From NCBI RefSeq assembly GCF_003001935.1, contig NZ_PVNG01000007.1, positions 124,001 through 188,000 on the forward strand: DNA of 64,000 nt, in the 5' to 3' direction. Below, piece by piece: positions 1-8,606 of this stretch (position 1 is the stretch's first letter; each line of letters starts with the position of its first letter). The notes under the pieces were generated by a model. The model saw only the letters and a list, made by a program, of their open reading frames with translations. It did no database searches and had not been told where the DNA came from. Source of the DNA: Nonomuraea fuscirosea (GTDB lineage: Bacteria > Actinomycetota > Actinomycetes > Streptosporangiales > Streptosporangiaceae). A program made the translations under genes and the position numbers.

Positions 1-912
1 CCCGAACAGCCGCAGCACCCACGGCGCCAGCCCCGCGTAGGCCAGCCACACCGGCCAGGTGAGCAGCACCAGCCAGACGGTGGCCGCCTGGTACAGCTCC
101 CCGGCCCGCTCCCGCTCGCCCTCGGCCAGCGCCCTGACCAGCCCGGTCTGCACCGCCTGCGCCAGCCCCTGGTTGGCCAGCTGCCCGACCACCTTGAACC
201 GGGTCGCGGCCGTGTAGACGGCGGCCGAGGCGGGGCCGGCGAGCACGGCCACGATCACGATGTCCACCCGCTGGAACACCGCCTGGATGGCGCCGGCCGC
301 CGACCGGGGCGCGGTGTAGCGCCACAGGTCCCTGAGCGTCCCCGGCAGGTACGCCGTACGCGGCGCCCGCCCGCGCAGCCCGGCCGCCGCCAGCACCAGC
401 GCGGGCAGGTACGGAGCCCCCCACGCCACCGGCAGCCACGTGGCGGCCACCCCCGCCAGCGCGGCCGTGGCCACCAGCACGAGCTGGCAGGCCGGCACCA
501 GCATCCCGTCCAGCAGCACGGTGGGCCGCAGCGAGCCGAACCCCCGGGTGGCGGCCAGCAGCACGTCCACCACCACCATGACGGGCAGCAGCGCCGCCAG
601 CGGCCCGATGCGCGGGTACAGCACGACCGCCGCGCCCGCCGCCACCAGCACGCAGGGCACGAGCGCCGCCCTGAGGTAGCCGGAGATGCCGCGATAGCCG
701 TACGTCCGCGCCCGCGCGATGAAGTAGATGAGCCCGTTGCCCGCGTCCAGCTTGGCGACGCCCGCCACCATGAGCGCCAGCGCGGTCGCGGTGAAGAACC
801 CGCCCGCCTCGGCCGCCGGGTACGCCCTGGTCACCACCACCACGAGGACGAACTGGGCGAGCGCGCTGAACGCCGCCGCGCTGACCCCGGCCAGCCCTCT
901 GCGGAAGGTCAC
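1..912 (-). CDS. Polysaccharide flippase (Wzx/MATE-like), 3' end outside window
   Basis: Likely membrane flippase moving lipid-linked polysaccharide units across the cytoplasmic membrane. About 304 codons are visible and the C-terminus is beyond the window edge. The translation is a chain of hydrophobic helices (for example FVLVVVVTRAYPAAEAGGFF near residues 22-41) with the short basic loops usual in Wzx/MurJ-like proteins. The GTG start overlaps the TGA of the sulfotransferase gene (GTGA), so the two are translationally coupled. A GTG three codons upstream is also possible. It is the fifth gene of a leftward exopolysaccharide operon. The exact substrate cannot be read from sequence; the assignment to the flippase superfamily rests on topology and context. 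Confidence 0.7.
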   Translation of the reverse strand, partial: MTFRRGLAGVSAAAFSALAQFVLVVVVTRAYPAAEAGGFFTATALALMVAGVAKLDAGNGLIYFIARARTYGYRGISGYLRAALVPCVLVAAGAAVVLYPRIGPLAALLPVMVVVDVLLAATRGFGSLRPTVLLDGMLVPACQLVLVATAALAGVAATWLPVAWGAPYLPALVLAAAGLRGRAPRTAYLPGTLRDLWRYTAPRSAAGAIQAVFQRVDIVIVAVLAGPASAAVYTAATRFKVVGQLANQGLAQAVQTGLVRALAEGERERAGELYQAATVWLVLLTWPVWLAYAGLAPWVLRLFG

Positions 913-1763
913 CGCCGCCACGAGGGCTCACCGCCCAGCCAGCGCGTCAGCCGCGCGTCGTACGGCTCGAAGTGCTCGCGCAGCGACCTGGCCAGCTCCT
1001 TCGGCACCCGGCGCGGCAGCGGCCGCCCGTTGTGCCGTTCGAACGCGGGATAACCCACGTGCGGCACCCGCAGGAACTCCAGCACCCGATCGTAGGTCGC
1101 CTCGGGATCGGTGAAGAAGCGGTGGCTGTCGAGCACCAGGATGCGCTGGTGCCCGATCAGCGGCTCCAGCCGGTCGAGCTGGTCGGCGTAGCGGCCCCTG
1201 GCCAGGTAGGCGTGGTGGCGGTGGGAGTGGTGCAGCGCGTGCGGCGACTCCCTGAGCAGGTCGTCGGCCCCCTCCAGGCGCTCGGGCTCCAGCTCCAGGG
1301 CCCGCTCGAAGTGCGACTCCGTCTCGAAGCCCCTGGCCAGCTCGTGGGCGTGGGCGGAGCAGGCCCGTTCGACCGGGTCGCGGACCAGCACGATCAGCTT
1401 GACGCCGGGCAGGTCGGCGGCGATGCGCGCACCGGCCAGCGGGTGGAACAGGTAATAGGGGGAGGACTCGTAGGCGTGCGCGCGGCTGCCGTACCGGTGG
1501 CCGAGCAGGGCCGCGCTCATCCGAAGCGGGAAGTGCGACTGGTACCAGTTCAGGCCCTGCCCGTAGCCGACGTCGAAGTAGTGCACCCCCTTGCGCAGCA
1601 CCGGCTTGAGCAGCAGCGGATGCTGGGCCAGGGCCCGGTAGAGCGACGTGGTGCCGCACCGCTGCGCGCCCGTGATCAGGAACGACGGCAGCAGCCGGGC
1701 CCCTGAGGTGAACCGGCCGGTGGCCAGTGACAGTGACAGCACCGATCGCTTCATGGTCTTCAC
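909..1763 (-). CDS. Sulfotransferase (PAPS-dependent)
   Basis: 284-residue cytoplasmic sulfotransferase, expected to move sulfate from PAPS to a sugar or lipid acceptor. The 5'-phosphosulfate loop is visible as ITGAQRCGTTSLYRAL (about residues 30-45). The 3'-phosphate-binding region is VLVRDPVERACSAHAHE (about 118-134). The C-terminal part, PKELARSLREHFEPYDARL, is typical of bacterial heparan-sulfate-type sulfotransferases. The GTG start overlaps the TGA of the upstream kinase-like gene. It lies between polymerase and flippase genes, which suggests that the polysaccharide repeat unit is the acceptor. The APS-kinase gene at 7352-8566 could supply PAPS. Confidence 0.85.
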   Translation of the reverse strand: MKTMKRSVLSLSLATGRFTSGARLLPSFLITGAQRCGTTSLYRALAQHPLLLKPVLRKGVHYFDVGYGQGLNWYQSHFPLRMSAALLGHRYGSRAHAYESSPYYLFHPLAGARIAADLPGVKLIVLVRDPVERACSAHAHELARGFETESHFERALELEPERLEGADDLLRESPHALHHSHRHHAYLARGRYADQLDRLEPLIGHQRILVLDSHRFFTDPEATYDRVLEFLRVPHVGYPAFERHNGRPLPRRVPKELARSLREHFEPYDARLTRWLGGEPSWRR

Positions 1764-2656
1764 GTGAGCAGCTCCTCGTGGTCGACGGCCGGGTTGAGCC
1801 AGGACTCCGGCGGCCCGAGCGGGGTGTGACCGTCGGCGGCGTGCCGGTCGGCCAGGGCGATGAGGTAACGCATGGCGGTCTGCTTGGCCGCCGCGGCGGC
1901 CAGTCCAAGAGGCGCGAGCGTCCGTACGGAACGGGCCACGCACGCGCGGGCCGCGACCGGCGGCGCCATCCTGCGCAGCGCCCGCTGGAAGAAGTGGTGC
2001 ACGGCGTCGAAGCCGTAGGGGACGCCGATCTCGTACCGCTCCCAGTCCCACACCAGCAGCCGCCCGTCGGGGGAGGTGCCGAGGTTCCACGGGGAGAAGT
2101 CGCCGTGCCAGGCCGGGCGGGTGCCGCCGGTGCCGGCGATCTCCTCGACCGCGTCCAGCAGCAGCCGTTCCGGGACCCGGCCGCGCCGCACCGGCAGCGG
2201 CGACAGGGCCAGCACCGACAGGCCGCGCCAGTCGCCGTGGTGCAGCACGGCGGGGACGGCCACGATGTCGAGGGCCAGCCCGTTCAGCCGGCGCAGCGCC
2301 GCCGCCTCGGCCGTGACCAGCGCGCGGGCCCGCGTGCTGTCGCCGATCTTGACGAACGCGATCCGCCGCCCGCCTGAGCGGGCCTCCAGCACGGGCTTGC
2401 GGTTGGCCCGCAGCGCGGGACGCACGTGCAGCACGGTCTCCACCGGCCGCTCGAACACCTCGCTCAGGTACGTGGCGATCGAGTCCTCGACCGGCACGGC
2501 GATCTGCGCCCCCACGTGCCACCAGCGGCGCGGCGCCAGCCTGCGCGGCACGCGGGCGTGCGGCAGCAGCGTGTACGCCCGCGGCGACCCGCCCCCCGGA
2601 TACAGCAGCCGCACGGTCTCCTCCAGATAGCCGAGGCGGACGGCGGAGTCGTTCAT
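1760..2656 (-). CDS. Phosphotransferase (APH/choline-kinase fold)
   Basis: 298-residue protein of the aminoglycoside phosphotransferase / choline kinase superfamily, which transfers the ATP gamma-phosphate to a small hydroxyl substrate. The catalytic loop HGDFSPWNLG lies near residues 180-193 and the metal-binding WDWERYEIG follows near 200-208, so the kinase residues look intact. The ATG overlaps the TGA of the upstream polymerase gene (ATGA), and its own stop overlaps the sulfotransferase start. Because it is embedded in an exopolysaccharide operon, phosphorylation of a sugar or lipid precursor is more likely than antibiotic resistance. The substrate is unknown. Confidence 0.7.
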   Translation of the reverse strand: MNDSAVRLGYLEETVRLLYPGGGSPRAYTLLPHARVPRRLAPRRWWHVGAQIAVPVEDSIATYLSEVFERPVETVLHVRPALRANRKPVLEARSGGRRIAFVKIGDSTRARALVTAEAAALRRLNGLALDIVAVPAVLHHGDWRGLSVLALSPLPVRRGRVPERLLLDAVEEIAGTGGTRPAWHGDFSPWNLGTSPDGRLLVWDWERYEIGVPYGFDAVHHFFQRALRRMAPPVAARACVARSVRTLAPLGLAAAAAKQTAMRYLIALADRHAADGHTPLGPPESWLNPAVDHEELLT

Positions 2657-3918
2657 GAGTTCCTCCACAGGAGGGCGAACGAGATGAGATACAGGCTGAG
2701 CGGCGTGACCAGGCCGTCGTAGACGAACATGTAGAGCAGCACCAGCCCCATCACGAGCACCCCGGCCAGCCCGACGGGGCTGCGGTCGCGCCAGTGCCGG
2801 CGGATCGCCCCCAGGAAGAACGCCACGTAGAGGGCCGCCCCCGTGAACCCCTGCGTGATGATCAGCAGCCAGAGTTGCCCGTCGCTGCCGAGCGGCGGAT
2901 GCCCGCAGGTGTCGCACCAGCCGGTCTTGCCCGTGGTGATCGAGCGGTGGTTGCCCATCGCGTTGCGGGTGTTGCCGTAGCCGATGACGGGCGAGTGTCC
3001 GGCGGCGGTGAGCGTCGAGGTGACCGTGAAGGCGCGGATGTCGTTGGAGTGGGGCCGGTCCAGCCGCTGCGTGACCAGGGTGGCCAGCGGGCTGAGCGTG
3101 AACGCCAGCGCCGCCGCCAGCACGGCCCCGCAGAGCGCGATCCTGGTCCGCCCGCCGACCCGGACGATCACGTACAGCACGGCCAGGCCGAGCCCGATCC
3201 ACAGGCCGCGGTTGAGCGAGTACACGACGGGGATGGCGGCCAGGGCCAGCACCACCGCGACGAACACCCGGTGCCGCGTCCTGCCGTGCACCCACCAGCC
3301 GACCACGAACCAGACCAGCAGCACCGAGGCGTTGCTGCCCCAGGCGTTGGCCCACTCGTACGGCGCCTCCGGCCTGGGCGAGGCGAAGCCGAGCACCTTC
3401 TGCGTCTGGGCCGCGGTGGGATGGATGAGGTTGCGGACGAACGAGTTGCCGCTGATCCACTCGGGCAGCACCAGCTCCAGCGGCGAGGTGAAGGAGAAGG
3501 CGGGGAAGAACACGCCGAGCAGCCCGCCCGCGACCGTGGTGACGAACAGCACGCCCAGCAGGCGGACCAGGCGCAGCTGCGGCAGCTCCCGCTCGGTGAG
3601 GTTGCCCAGGTAGAGCACCATGATCAGGACCGAGCAGTAGAGCGCCAGGCGCATGCCGTAGCCGACGATCCGGCCGGCTCCGAGCTCGCCGTACGTGCCC
3701 GGCGGCGTCTCGGCCAGCATCAGCGCGCTGATCAGGTAGCCGGCCAGCAGCAGCGCCCACAGCCCGAACCCGCGCGGCACCCTGATCGGGCGGCGCCGCC
3801 ACAGCAGCACCGCCATGGGCCCGGCCAGCACGATCACCGACAGCCCGCCGAACCCGAGCGCCCACCAGATCGGGTAGCCCACCAGCAGCGCCGCGATGGG
3901 CCACGCGGCCGCCGTCAC
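2653..3918 (-). CDS. O-antigen ligase / Wzy-type polymerase
   Basis: 421-residue polytopic membrane protein with roughly ten to twelve hydrophobic helices. A large extracytoplasmic loop near residues 280-340 contains VTQRLDRPHSNDIRAF and VIGYGNTRNAMGNHR, typical of the Wzy/WaaL family. The expected role is polymerisation or transfer of polysaccharide repeats at the outer face of the membrane. The GTG start at 3918 overlaps the TGA of the chain-length gene (GTGA). A longer reading frame runs upstream but only overlaps that gene, so the coupled GTG is preferred. Distinguishing polymerase from ligase is not possible from sequence alone. Confidence 0.8.
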   Translation of the reverse strand: MTAAAWPIAALLVGYPIWWALGFGGLSVIVLAGPMAVLLWRRRPIRVPRGFGLWALLLAGYLISALMLAETPPGTYGELGAGRIVGYGMRLALYCSVLIMVLYLGNLTERELPQLRLVRLLGVLFVTTVAGGLLGVFFPAFSFTSPLELVLPEWISGNSFVRNLIHPTAAQTQKVLGFASPRPEAPYEWANAWGSNASVLLVWFVVGWWVHGRTRHRVFVAVVLALAAIPVVYSLNRGLWIGLGLAVLYVIVRVGGRTRIALCGAVLAAALAFTLSPLATLVTQRLDRPHSNDIRAFTVTSTLTAAGHSPVIGYGNTRNAMGNHRSITTGKTGWCDTCGHPPLGSDGQLWLLIITQGFTGAALYVAFFLGAIRRHWRDRSPVGLAGVLVMGLVLLYMFVYDGLVTPLSLYLISFALLWRNS

Positions 3919-5213
3919 GTCGGATGACCCGGCCGCCGCGGGTGGTGGAGGGCCTGCATGGGGGTGGTCTCGGCCGCCGTCCCCGGCTCCAGTTCGCCGG
4001 TCGCGACGAGCTTGCCGAGCGGGGTGTGCGGGCGCGGCTCCAGCAGGGGTACGAACGACGGCACCGCGTCGGTGGCCGTCACCACGCCGATGACGGGCAC
4101 GTCGTGCCGGGCGAGCCGGGCGACGGCGGCGGTGACCTCGCCGGCCTTCACCAGGCCGAGGCCCACCAGCAGGACGGCGGCGTCGGCCCTGGCCAGGTCG
4201 CGCACGTCGGAGCCGTCGAGCACGATCAGCGGCGCGCTGACCGACAGCGGCTCGGCCAGGGCGGAGGCGTACAGGTCGGTGGGCAGCGCCTTGACCAGCA
4301 GCCGCTTGCCCGGGCACGCGGAGACCACGGCGCCGGCCAGCTCGTGCAGCACGCCGTGCTCACGCGGGCTCGACAGGTCGCTGAGCACGGGCAGGCCGGT
4401 GAGTCGTTCGACGTCGGCGGGGGTGCGCAGCCGCTTGTCGAGGCGGTCGCGGGCGTAGGCGGCGGCCGAGCCGATCAGCAGCCCGGCCATCAGCCCGGTG
4501 CCGAGGTGCAGCGGCAGGCTGGGGGAGCTGGGCGCGGCGGGCGGCACGGCCTGGCTGATGACGGAGCCGGGGGTGACGGCGACGGTCCTGAGCGCGTCGT
4601 ACTTGAGCGCCAGGTTGGCCGCCTGCCGGTTGAGCACGCCCTGGCGCTGCGCGGCGATGGCGTGCTCCGCGCCGCCCTTGGGCAGGGCGCCGAGCTGCTT
4701 GATCACCGTGTCGATGCCGGCGTTGACCTGCTTGAGCTTGCTCAGCACCGCTTCCTGCTGCTCGGCCATGGAGGTCAGCGCGCTCTCGCGCCGGTTGGCG
4801 AGGTAGGCCCGCGCGTACGCCGTCGACCGCTCGGCCGCGGCGGTGGGGTCGGCGGAGGTGACCGAGATCCACAGCACCGCCGAGTTGGGCGGCACGGCGA
4901 CCTCGGCCGGTTCGAGCACGTCGGCGCCCAGGCCCAGCTCTCTGGCCGCCCTGGCGGCGACCACGGCCGACTGCGCGACCTGGGCCTCGGTGTCGAGGTT
5001 GAGCGCCTCGCGCTGGCGGCTGGTCACCTGGTTGGCCTGCTCCTGCGGGCCGACCGGCATGACCAGCACCTGCGTGGTGGCGGTGTAGGCGGGCGGCACG
5101 AGCCGCATGAGCGCGAGGCCCGCGGTGCCGCCGACCACCACGCAGCCCACCAGGAGCAGCCACCGCCTGCGCAGCAGCGACAGATGCTCGTCCAGGTCGG
5201 TGCCGGAGCTCAT
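3915..5213 (-). CDS. Chain-length determinant (Wzz-like) with degenerate kinase-like domain
   Basis: 432-residue polysaccharide co-polymerase, first gene of the leftward operon. TM1 is at about residues 19-38 (LLLVGCVVVGGTAGLALM) and TM2 at about 234-252 (TGLMAGLLIGSAAAYA), with a periplasmic-type domain rich in coiled coil between them. After TM2 comes the usual DRLDKRLRTPADVERLTGLP segment. The following ~150 residues resemble a BY-kinase P-loop fold (LIVLDGSDVRDLARADAAVL) but I see no Walker A GKS/GKT and no C-terminal tyrosine cluster. It therefore probably controls length without kinase activity. The ATG start lies about 80 bp from a strong palindrome in the divergent control region. Confidence 0.8.
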   Translation of the reverse strand: MSSGTDLDEHLSLLRRRWLLLVGCVVVGGTAGLALMRLVPPAYTATTQVLVMPVGPQEQANQVTSRQREALNLDTEAQVAQSAVVAARAARELGLGADVLEPAEVAVPPNSAVLWISVTSADPTAAAERSTAYARAYLANRRESALTSMAEQQEAVLSKLKQVNAGIDTVIKQLGALPKGGAEHAIAAQRQGVLNRQAANLALKYDALRTVAVTPGSVISQAVPPAAPSSPSLPLHLGTGLMAGLLIGSAAAYARDRLDKRLRTPADVERLTGLPVLSDLSSPREHGVLHELAGAVVSACPGKRLLVKALPTDLYASALAEPLSVSAPLIVLDGSDVRDLARADAAVLLVGLGLVKAGEVTAAVARLARHDVPVIGVVTATDAVPSFVPLLEPRPHTPLGKLVATGELEPGTAAETTPMQALHHPRRPGHPT

Positions 5214-5229
5214 GAGCGCCCACTATAGG

Positions 5230-5248
5230 CGGGCCGGTAATCGGCCCG
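5230..5248. repeat. GC-rich inverted repeat just upstream of the Wzz-like start
   Basis: Arms CGGGCCG and CGGCCCG (7 bp) are separated by GTAAT. The element sits 17-35 bp upstream of the leftward chain-length gene, where it would be in its 5' leader. It could be an RNA hairpin near the ribosome-binding region or a protein site. No function is shown. Confidence 0.4.
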
Positions 5249-5291
5249 GCTGAATACTCAAGATTTTCTCCGGAAAGGCCATATAGAAGCC

Positions 5292-5315
5292 TCCCGATAA
5301 ATGGAAATATCGGGA
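5292..5315. promoter_or_regulatory. Palindromic operator candidate between Wzz-like and GH26-like genes
   Basis: A perfect inverted repeat: TCCCGATA at 5292-5299 and TATCGGGA at 5308-5315, with an 8-bp AT-rich spacer. It lies in the 227-bp divergent region between the exopolysaccharide operon and the lipoprotein gene, in DNA much richer in A+T than the neighbouring genes. That is where a repressor controlling both directions would bind. The regulator is unknown and none is encoded next to it. Confidence 0.5.
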
Positions 5316-5440
5316 AATTTGGACCGTCACCTGGGGGCTATGAACTGGAGAGACTTCCACACTGGCTGAAGTTCCAGGAATGACATGGCAAGGTTCAGGT
5401 GTGACAGGCGGGGGTCGTTCGACGAAGGGGTTGGAAGGCT

Positions 5441-6520
5441 TTGCAGCTACGGGGAATTTCGCGAAACGCAACATTCCGCGGCGTCATTCTGGCCGCGGTC
5501 GCGGCATTGACCGCCTGCTCCAGCGCCGAGGGCTCACGCGCGGTGCCGCCGGCCGGGGCGCCCGCGGTGAAGGAGGCGGGCTCGCCCGCCTGCACCGCCA
5601 CCTCCAGGCTGATCCCGTCGTGCGGCGCGTGGTGGGGGATGGCCCCGGAGGTGTTCACCGGCGCGCCGGTGGAGCAGGCGCTGCACGGGGCCGAGTCGCG
5701 CATGGGCGTGGCCGCCGACGTGCTGCACGTCTACCACCGGGGCAGCGAGCTGTTCCCCACCCCGGCCGAGGTGCGGCTGGCCCGCGACCCGGCCAGGCCC
5801 CGGCTGCTCATGATCAACTGGAAGCCGTCGCTCGACCGCACCTGGGCCGAGATCGCCGGCGGGGCCCTCGACGGCCGGATCGACCGGCTGGCCGCCCACC
5901 TGCGGCGCACCTTCCCCGAGCGGTTCTTCCTCACCCTGCACCACGAGCCCGAGAACGACGTCGACCCGTCGTCCGGCTCGGGCATGCAGGCCACCGACTA
6001 CGCCGCCATGTTCCGCCACGTCGTGCTGCGGCTGCGGGCCGGGGGAGTCAGGAACGCCGTCGTCGTCATGACGTACATGGGGGCGCCCAACTGGGCGGCC
6101 GAGACCTGGTTCGAGGACCTCTACCCCGGTGACGACGTGGTCGACTGGGTGGCGATGGACCCCTACGCCGACGACCGCGTCCAGGACTTCGACGGCCTCG
6201 TGAACAAGACCCGCAAGGAATATCCGCAGTGGCCCGGCTTCTACCGGTGGATGCAGGCGCGCTTCCCCGGCAAGCCCGTCATGGTGGCGGAGTGGGGGGT
6301 GTTCGAGCGGCCGCGCGACCGGGCGTTCAAGCGAAGATTCTTCGAGTCCGTACGGACCCAGATCAAGCGGTATCCGCAGATCAAGGCCCTGCTCTACTTC
6401 GACTCGCCGCAGGCCCCGCGCGGCGACACCAGCTTCGACTCCGACCAGGGGGCCGACAGGGCGTTCAGCGAGCTGGCTCGAGATCCGTACTTCCGCTCGA
6501 CGCCCGTGCCGCGGCCCTGA
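5441..6520 (+). CDS. GH26-like glycoside hydrolase lipoprotein
   Basis: 359-residue exported lipoprotein. The N-terminus has basic residues, a hydrophobic stretch and the lipobox LTAC, so it should be anchored outside the cell. The body fits a (beta/alpha)8 glycosidase of the GH26 (beta-mannanase) type: LHHEPEND near residues 166-173 supplies a candidate acid/base Glu and VMVAEWGVFE near 281-290 a candidate nucleophile Glu. The start is TTG with an upstream GGAAGG, and spacing is short, so a different start is possible. It diverges from the exopolysaccharide operon, which suggests trimming or release of the polymer. Its last 56 bp overlap the convergent permease gene. Confidence 0.75.
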   Translation: MQLRGISRNATFRGVILAAVAALTACSSAEGSRAVPPAGAPAVKEAGSPACTATSRLIPSCGAWWGMAPEVFTGAPVEQALHGAESRMGVAADVLHVYHRGSELFPTPAEVRLARDPARPRLLMINWKPSLDRTWAEIAGGALDGRIDRLAAHLRRTFPERFFLTLHHEPENDVDPSSGSGMQATDYAAMFRHVVLRLRAGGVRNAVVVMTYMGAPNWAAETWFEDLYPGDDVVDWVAMDPYADDRVQDFDGLVNKTRKEYPQWPGFYRWMQARFPGKPVMVAEWGVFERPRDRAFKRRFFESVRTQIKRYPQIKALLYFDSPQAPRGDTSFDSDQGADRAFSELARDPYFRSTPVPRP

Positions 6521-7355
6521 CCCGCAGCCGCCAGCCGATGACGGTCACCAGCGCCGCCGCCGCCAGCGCCCCGACCGTGAGCGCGTCGTTCGCGCCGAGG
6601 AGCTTGAGCGCGGAGGCGAGCAGGACGATCGCCAGCACGGCCCTGATCAGGCCGCCCGGCGCCTGTGAGGAGATCCTGGCGCCCAGGTAGACGCCCGGGA
6701 TCGAGCCGATGAGCAGCGACACCGTGAGGTCCATCCGGAAGTCGCCGAACAGCAGGTGGCCGAGCGCGGCGGAGACGACCAGCGGCACGGCCTGCACCAG
6801 GTCGGTGCCGACGAGCTGGTTGGCCTTGAGCGCCGGGTAGAGCACGAGCAGGGCCACGATGATCAGGGATCCCGAGCCCACCGAGGACACGCCGACGACC
6901 ACGCCGCCCACCATACCGACCAGTAGGGTCGGAATTGGGCGCACGGAGATCTCGTGCGGGGTCGCGGTGCCGCCGGGCCCGCCGCGGGAGCCGAGCCACG
7001 CCTTGATCGCCATGCCCGCCACGGCCAGCAGCAGGGCGACGCCGAGGGCGTACTTGACCGCGTCGGTCACCGCGAACGCCCTGGCCAGGAAGACCCCGCA
7101 GAAGGCGGCCGGCACCGAGCCCGCGCACAGCCAGCCGACCAGCCGCAGGTTCACCGTGCCCCGGCGCAGGTGCACGACGCCGCCGACCGGCTTCATCACG
7201 GCCGAGGCCACGAGGTCGCTGGAGACCGCGGCCAGCGGCGGGACGTTGAAGAACAGCATCATCATCGGGGTCATCAGGGCCCCGCCGCCCATCCCGGTCA
7301 GCCCGACCACGATCGCGACCAGGAACGAGCCCCCGATCAGGGCCCAGTCGATCAA
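6465..7355 (-). CDS. TauE/SafE-family membrane permease
   Basis: About 296 residues with eight predicted membrane helices. It starts with the family signature IVVGLTGMGGGALMTPMMM, and the second half repeats it as GVVVGVSSVGSGSLIIVALL. TauE/SafE proteins export sulfite, sulfonates or related organosulfur anions. The TTG start at 7355 overlaps the TGA of the APS-kinase gene and has GGAGG nine bases upstream; a GTG at 7364 has no room for that site. Coupling with a sulfate-activating enzyme fits a role in sulfate or sulfite transport, but direction and substrate are inferred. Its 3' end overlaps the convergent lipoprotein gene. Confidence 0.8.
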   Translation of the reverse strand: MIDWALIGGSFLVAIVVGLTGMGGGALMTPMMMLFFNVPPLAAVSSDLVASAVMKPVGGVVHLRRGTVNLRLVGWLCAGSVPAAFCGVFLARAFAVTDAVKYALGVALLLAVAGMAIKAWLGSRGGPGGTATPHEISVRPIPTLLVGMVGGVVVGVSSVGSGSLIIVALLVLYPALKANQLVGTDLVQAVPLVVSAALGHLLFGDFRMDLTVSLLIGSIPGVYLGARISSQAPGGLIRAVLAIVLLASALKLLGANDALTVGALAAAALVTVIGWRLRVRAAARASSGSTDLEPAR

Positions 7356-8566
7356 CGGATCCACCCTCCGCCCTTGAGGGTGTCGAGCACCCGGGACACG
7401 GCCGCCTCGATCGAGATGTGCGTGGTGTCGATCACCAGGTCGGCGTCGTCGGGCTCCTCGTAGGGATCGGAGACACCGGTGAACTCGGGGATGAGACCGG
7501 CGCGGGCCTTGGCGTACAGGCCCTTGCGGTCGCGCCGCTCGCACTCCTCCAGCGGCGTGGCGACGTGGACGAGCAGGAAGTCGGCCCCGACCGACTCGAC
7601 CATCTCGCGCACCTCCTCGCGGGTGTCCGCGTACGGCGCGATCGGGGCGCAGATGGCCAGGCCGCCGTGGCGGGCGGTCTCGGCGGCGACGAAGCCGATG
7701 CGGCGGATGTTGAGGTCGCGGTCGGCCTTGGAGAAGGTCAGGCCCTTGGACAGCAGGTGGCGCACCACGTCGCCGTCGAGGTAGGTCACCGTGCGGGTGC
7801 CCAGTTCGAGCAGGGAGTCGCGCAGGCCGCGGGCGATCGTGGACTTGCCCGAGCCGGACAGGCCGGTGAAGAAGACCACCAGGCCGCGGCGATGAGGCGG
7901 GCCGGGGATGTGCACGGGGTCGGGGCCGGCCAGGTGTTCGGCGGCGCCGTAGGCGGTGGCGACGTGCTCGCGCAGCTCCAGGTCGATCTCGGGCTCGTCG
8001 CGCGGCGCGAGGGGGACGGGGACCACGAGCGTGCCGGCGGGCAGGCGCTCCTGGGCGCGCAGGGCGGCGCGGACGAGGGCGGGGCCGGGCTCGCCGTACG
8101 CGAGGGGGAGCAGGAGGATCACCGCGTCGAGCTCCTTGGCGGTGTCGGCGATCTCGGAGAGGTCGTCGAGCGGGCCGCGCATGGTGACGGCGAGCGCGGG
8201 CCGCCCGCCGAGCTCCTCCCTGACCTGGGCGGGAGTACGCCGCAGGCGCGCGAACGGCCCGTGTTCGGGGGTGCCGAGCCCCTTGATCGGCCCCGAGGTG
8301 AGCCCGTCGGGCTCGTGGGCGGTCACGGTCAGCACGGCCAGCGGCAGGCCCTCGGGGTCGAGCAGGGTGACCTCGTCGCCGGGCGAGACGCCGGCGGGCA
8401 GGTGCAGGGTGACCGGCGCGGGCCAGCGGGTGCCGTCGGCGAGGGTGCCGCGCTCGTGCACGGTGTGCAGGTCGTCGTGGCCGAGGAACCCGGTCAGCGG
8501 CTCGAACGCGCCGGACAGCAGCAGTTCGAGGTCGGCCAGCTCGCGCGGGTCGGGGGTCCACTCCAC
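7352..8566 (-). CDS. cysC: APS kinase fused to a degenerate ATP-sulfurylase domain
   Basis: 404-residue fusion. The C-terminal half (about residues 225-395) is an adenylylsulfate kinase making PAPS from APS and ATP: P-loop FFTGLSGSGKSTIARGL, then YLDGDVVRHLLSKGLTFSKADRDLNI cut here to its key DGDxxR and the lid region, then FLLVHVATPLEECERRD. The N-terminal half has the PUA-like start of ATP sulfurylases (LLSGAFEPLTGFLG) but lacks their catalytic QxRNPxHxxH motif. It is therefore probably inactive or regulatory. The GTG at 8566 is chosen because of a nearby AGGA and homology. It lies downstream of a methyltransferase gene and is coupled to the permease. Confidence 0.85.
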   Translation of the reverse strand: MEWTPDPRELADLELLLSGAFEPLTGFLGHDDLHTVHERGTLADGTRWPAPVTLHLPAGVSPGDEVTLLDPEGLPLAVLTVTAHEPDGLTSGPIKGLGTPEHGPFARLRRTPAQVREELGGRPALAVTMRGPLDDLSEIADTAKELDAVILLLPLAYGEPGPALVRAALRAQERLPAGTLVVPVPLAPRDEPEIDLELREHVATAYGAAEHLAGPDPVHIPGPPHRRGLVVFFTGLSGSGKSTIARGLRDSLLELGTRTVTYLDGDVVRHLLSKGLTFSKADRDLNIRRIGFVAAETARHGGLAICAPIAPYADTREEVREMVESVGADFLLVHVATPLEECERRDRKGLYAKARAGLIPEFTGVSDPYEEPDDADLVIDTTHISIEAAVSRVLDTLKGGGWIR

Positions 8567-8568
8567 GG

Positions 8569-8606
8569 TTCCTACATCCCAACTATTCCGATTGAATTGG
8601 TAGGAA
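8569..8606 (-). promoter_or_regulatory. Dyad in the cysC leader, overlapping the ribosome-binding site
   Basis: Arms TTCCTAC at 8569-8575 and GTAGGAA at 8600-8606 pair perfectly over 7 bp with a 24-bp spacer. On the minus strand a -10-like TATGCT (8615-8610) immediately precedes it. The gene-proximal arm contains the AGGA ribosome-binding site. It could be a repressor operator over the start of transcription, or an RNA stem hiding the ribosome site. Confidence 0.4.

Noticed and set aside
1760..2656. Aminoglycoside resistance gene
   Set aside because: The fold is shared, but coupling within a polysaccharide operon makes a biosynthetic kinase more likely.
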